Positions 37,997-38,274 of a stretch of DNA of 38,274 bases are shown here, in pieces. The stretch covers positions 1 to 38,274 of IMG/VR virus record IMGVR_UViG_3300045977_000592; one strand, 5' to 3'. A model generated the notes under the pieces. That model saw only the letters and a list, made by a program, of their open reading frames with translations. It was not told the origin of the DNA and did no database searches. Position numbers and translations under genes: made by a program. The first letter of the stretch is position 1. Each line of letters opens with the position of its first letter. Source of the DNA: a virus.

Positions 37997-38274
37997 AACG
38001 CCAAGCCCGCCAGCTGACCACGATCCGCGATCGCGCCGTGCGTCTGGACAGCCAGCTCCCCCGGGAACAGTCGGAACAGTTCCGCCTGGAGCTGGCCGAC
38101 CACCTAGTCGTGCTGATGGCCTGGCTGGACCGGTTGGCAGCAGTTGCCCGCACCGCAAGGGAACGTTTCGTGAGGGTACCGCCGTACCGCCGTACCGCCG
38201 TACCGCCGTACCGCCGTACCGCCGTACCGCCGTACCGCCGTACCGCCGTACCGCCGTACCGCCGTACCGCCGTA
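37993..38274 (+). CDS. Helical protein running into an octapeptide repeat, cut by the window end
   Basis: ATG at 37993 overlapping the previous stop as ATGA; no stop before the window edge. Residues 1-58 are helical (RQARQLTTIRDRAVRLDSQL, FRLELADHLVVLMAWLDRLAAV). From residue about 62 the frame reads the GTACCGCC array as a repeating octapeptide VPPYRRTA, about four copies to the edge. Because three 8-bp units make eight codons and the unit holds no stop in any frame, the protein end cannot be placed. Function unknown. Confidence 0.6.
   Translation, partial: MKRQARQLTTIRDRAVRLDSQLPREQSEQFRLELADHLVVLMAWLDRLAAVARTARERFVRVPPYRRTAVPPYRRTAVPPYRRTAVPPYRRTAV
38176..38274 (+). repeat. Tandem GTACCGCC array at the window edge
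   Basis: About 12.4 perfect copies of the 8-bp unit GTACCGCC, continuing to the last base. The same unit occurs at 2753, 34930, 34948 and 37953. The true length is unknown because the window stops inside the array. Confidence 0.95.

Overview
The window is most of a double-stranded DNA bacteriophage genome, or a phage-plasmid, from a G+C-rich bacterium. It carries a tyrosine integrase and a RepA-like ATPase beside repeat-rich DNA, so it is probably temperate and may be able to replicate as an episome. The terminase, long (724 aa) portal, scaffold, HK97-type capsid and nozzle-like tail gene, with no tape-measure or sheath gene, point to a short-tailed (podovirus-type) virion. GTG and TTG starts and 1-14 nt gene overlaps are common. 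The host cannot be named from the sequence; a high-GC phylum such as Chloroflexota or Actinomycetota is only a guess.

Layout. (1) 17-2576, minus strand: three genes ending in a coiled-coil protein that is probably virion-associated. (2) 2718-5152, plus strand: two small genes, an excisionase-like protein, the integrase, then a non-coding stretch rich in inverted and direct repeats (possible attP or operator). (3) 5153-14264, plus strand: a tightly packed replication and repair operon. It encodes a putative ssDNA-binding protein, a RecB-like nuclease, a RecA-like P-loop ATPase, an ERCC4-type nuclease, a uracil-DNA-glycosylase/3'-5' exonuclease fusion, an XF1762-like protein broken by a 1-nt frameshift, a deoxyribosyltransferase-like protein, and a family A DNA polymerase lacking its own exonuclease domain. 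(4) 14270-28797, minus strand: the virion operon, read from small terminase, large terminase, scaffold, a two-TM peptide, capsid and portal to an adaptor-tail-fibre fusion with a self-cleaving chaperone domain, the nozzle-like protein and small tail genes. One plus-strand gene (24923-25258) is embedded in it. (5) 28887-34294, minus strand: RepA-like ATPase, accessory genes of phage/plasmid type and a DUF932 protein, around about 1 kb of non-coding DNA with a 40-bp tandem dyad array (origin candidate). (6) 34599-38274, plus strand: small accessory genes, one of them split by an intact IS200/IS605 element, ending in a tandem GTACCGCC array that runs off the window.

How it fits together. The replication operon would supply a polymerase split into two polypeptides (UDG+exonuclease, and polymerase core) with recombination nucleases and nucleotide-metabolism functions, while the RepA-like ATPase, encoded near the iteron-like array, could act at an origin. 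The integrase would handle lysogeny. The most distinctive observations are the UDG-exonuclease fusion with split PolA, the precisely reconstructable IS605 insertion with its predicted TnpB guide, the GTACCGCC/GTAC repeat family, and the adaptor-fibre fusion. No endolysin, holin, CI-like repressor or tRNA was recognised.
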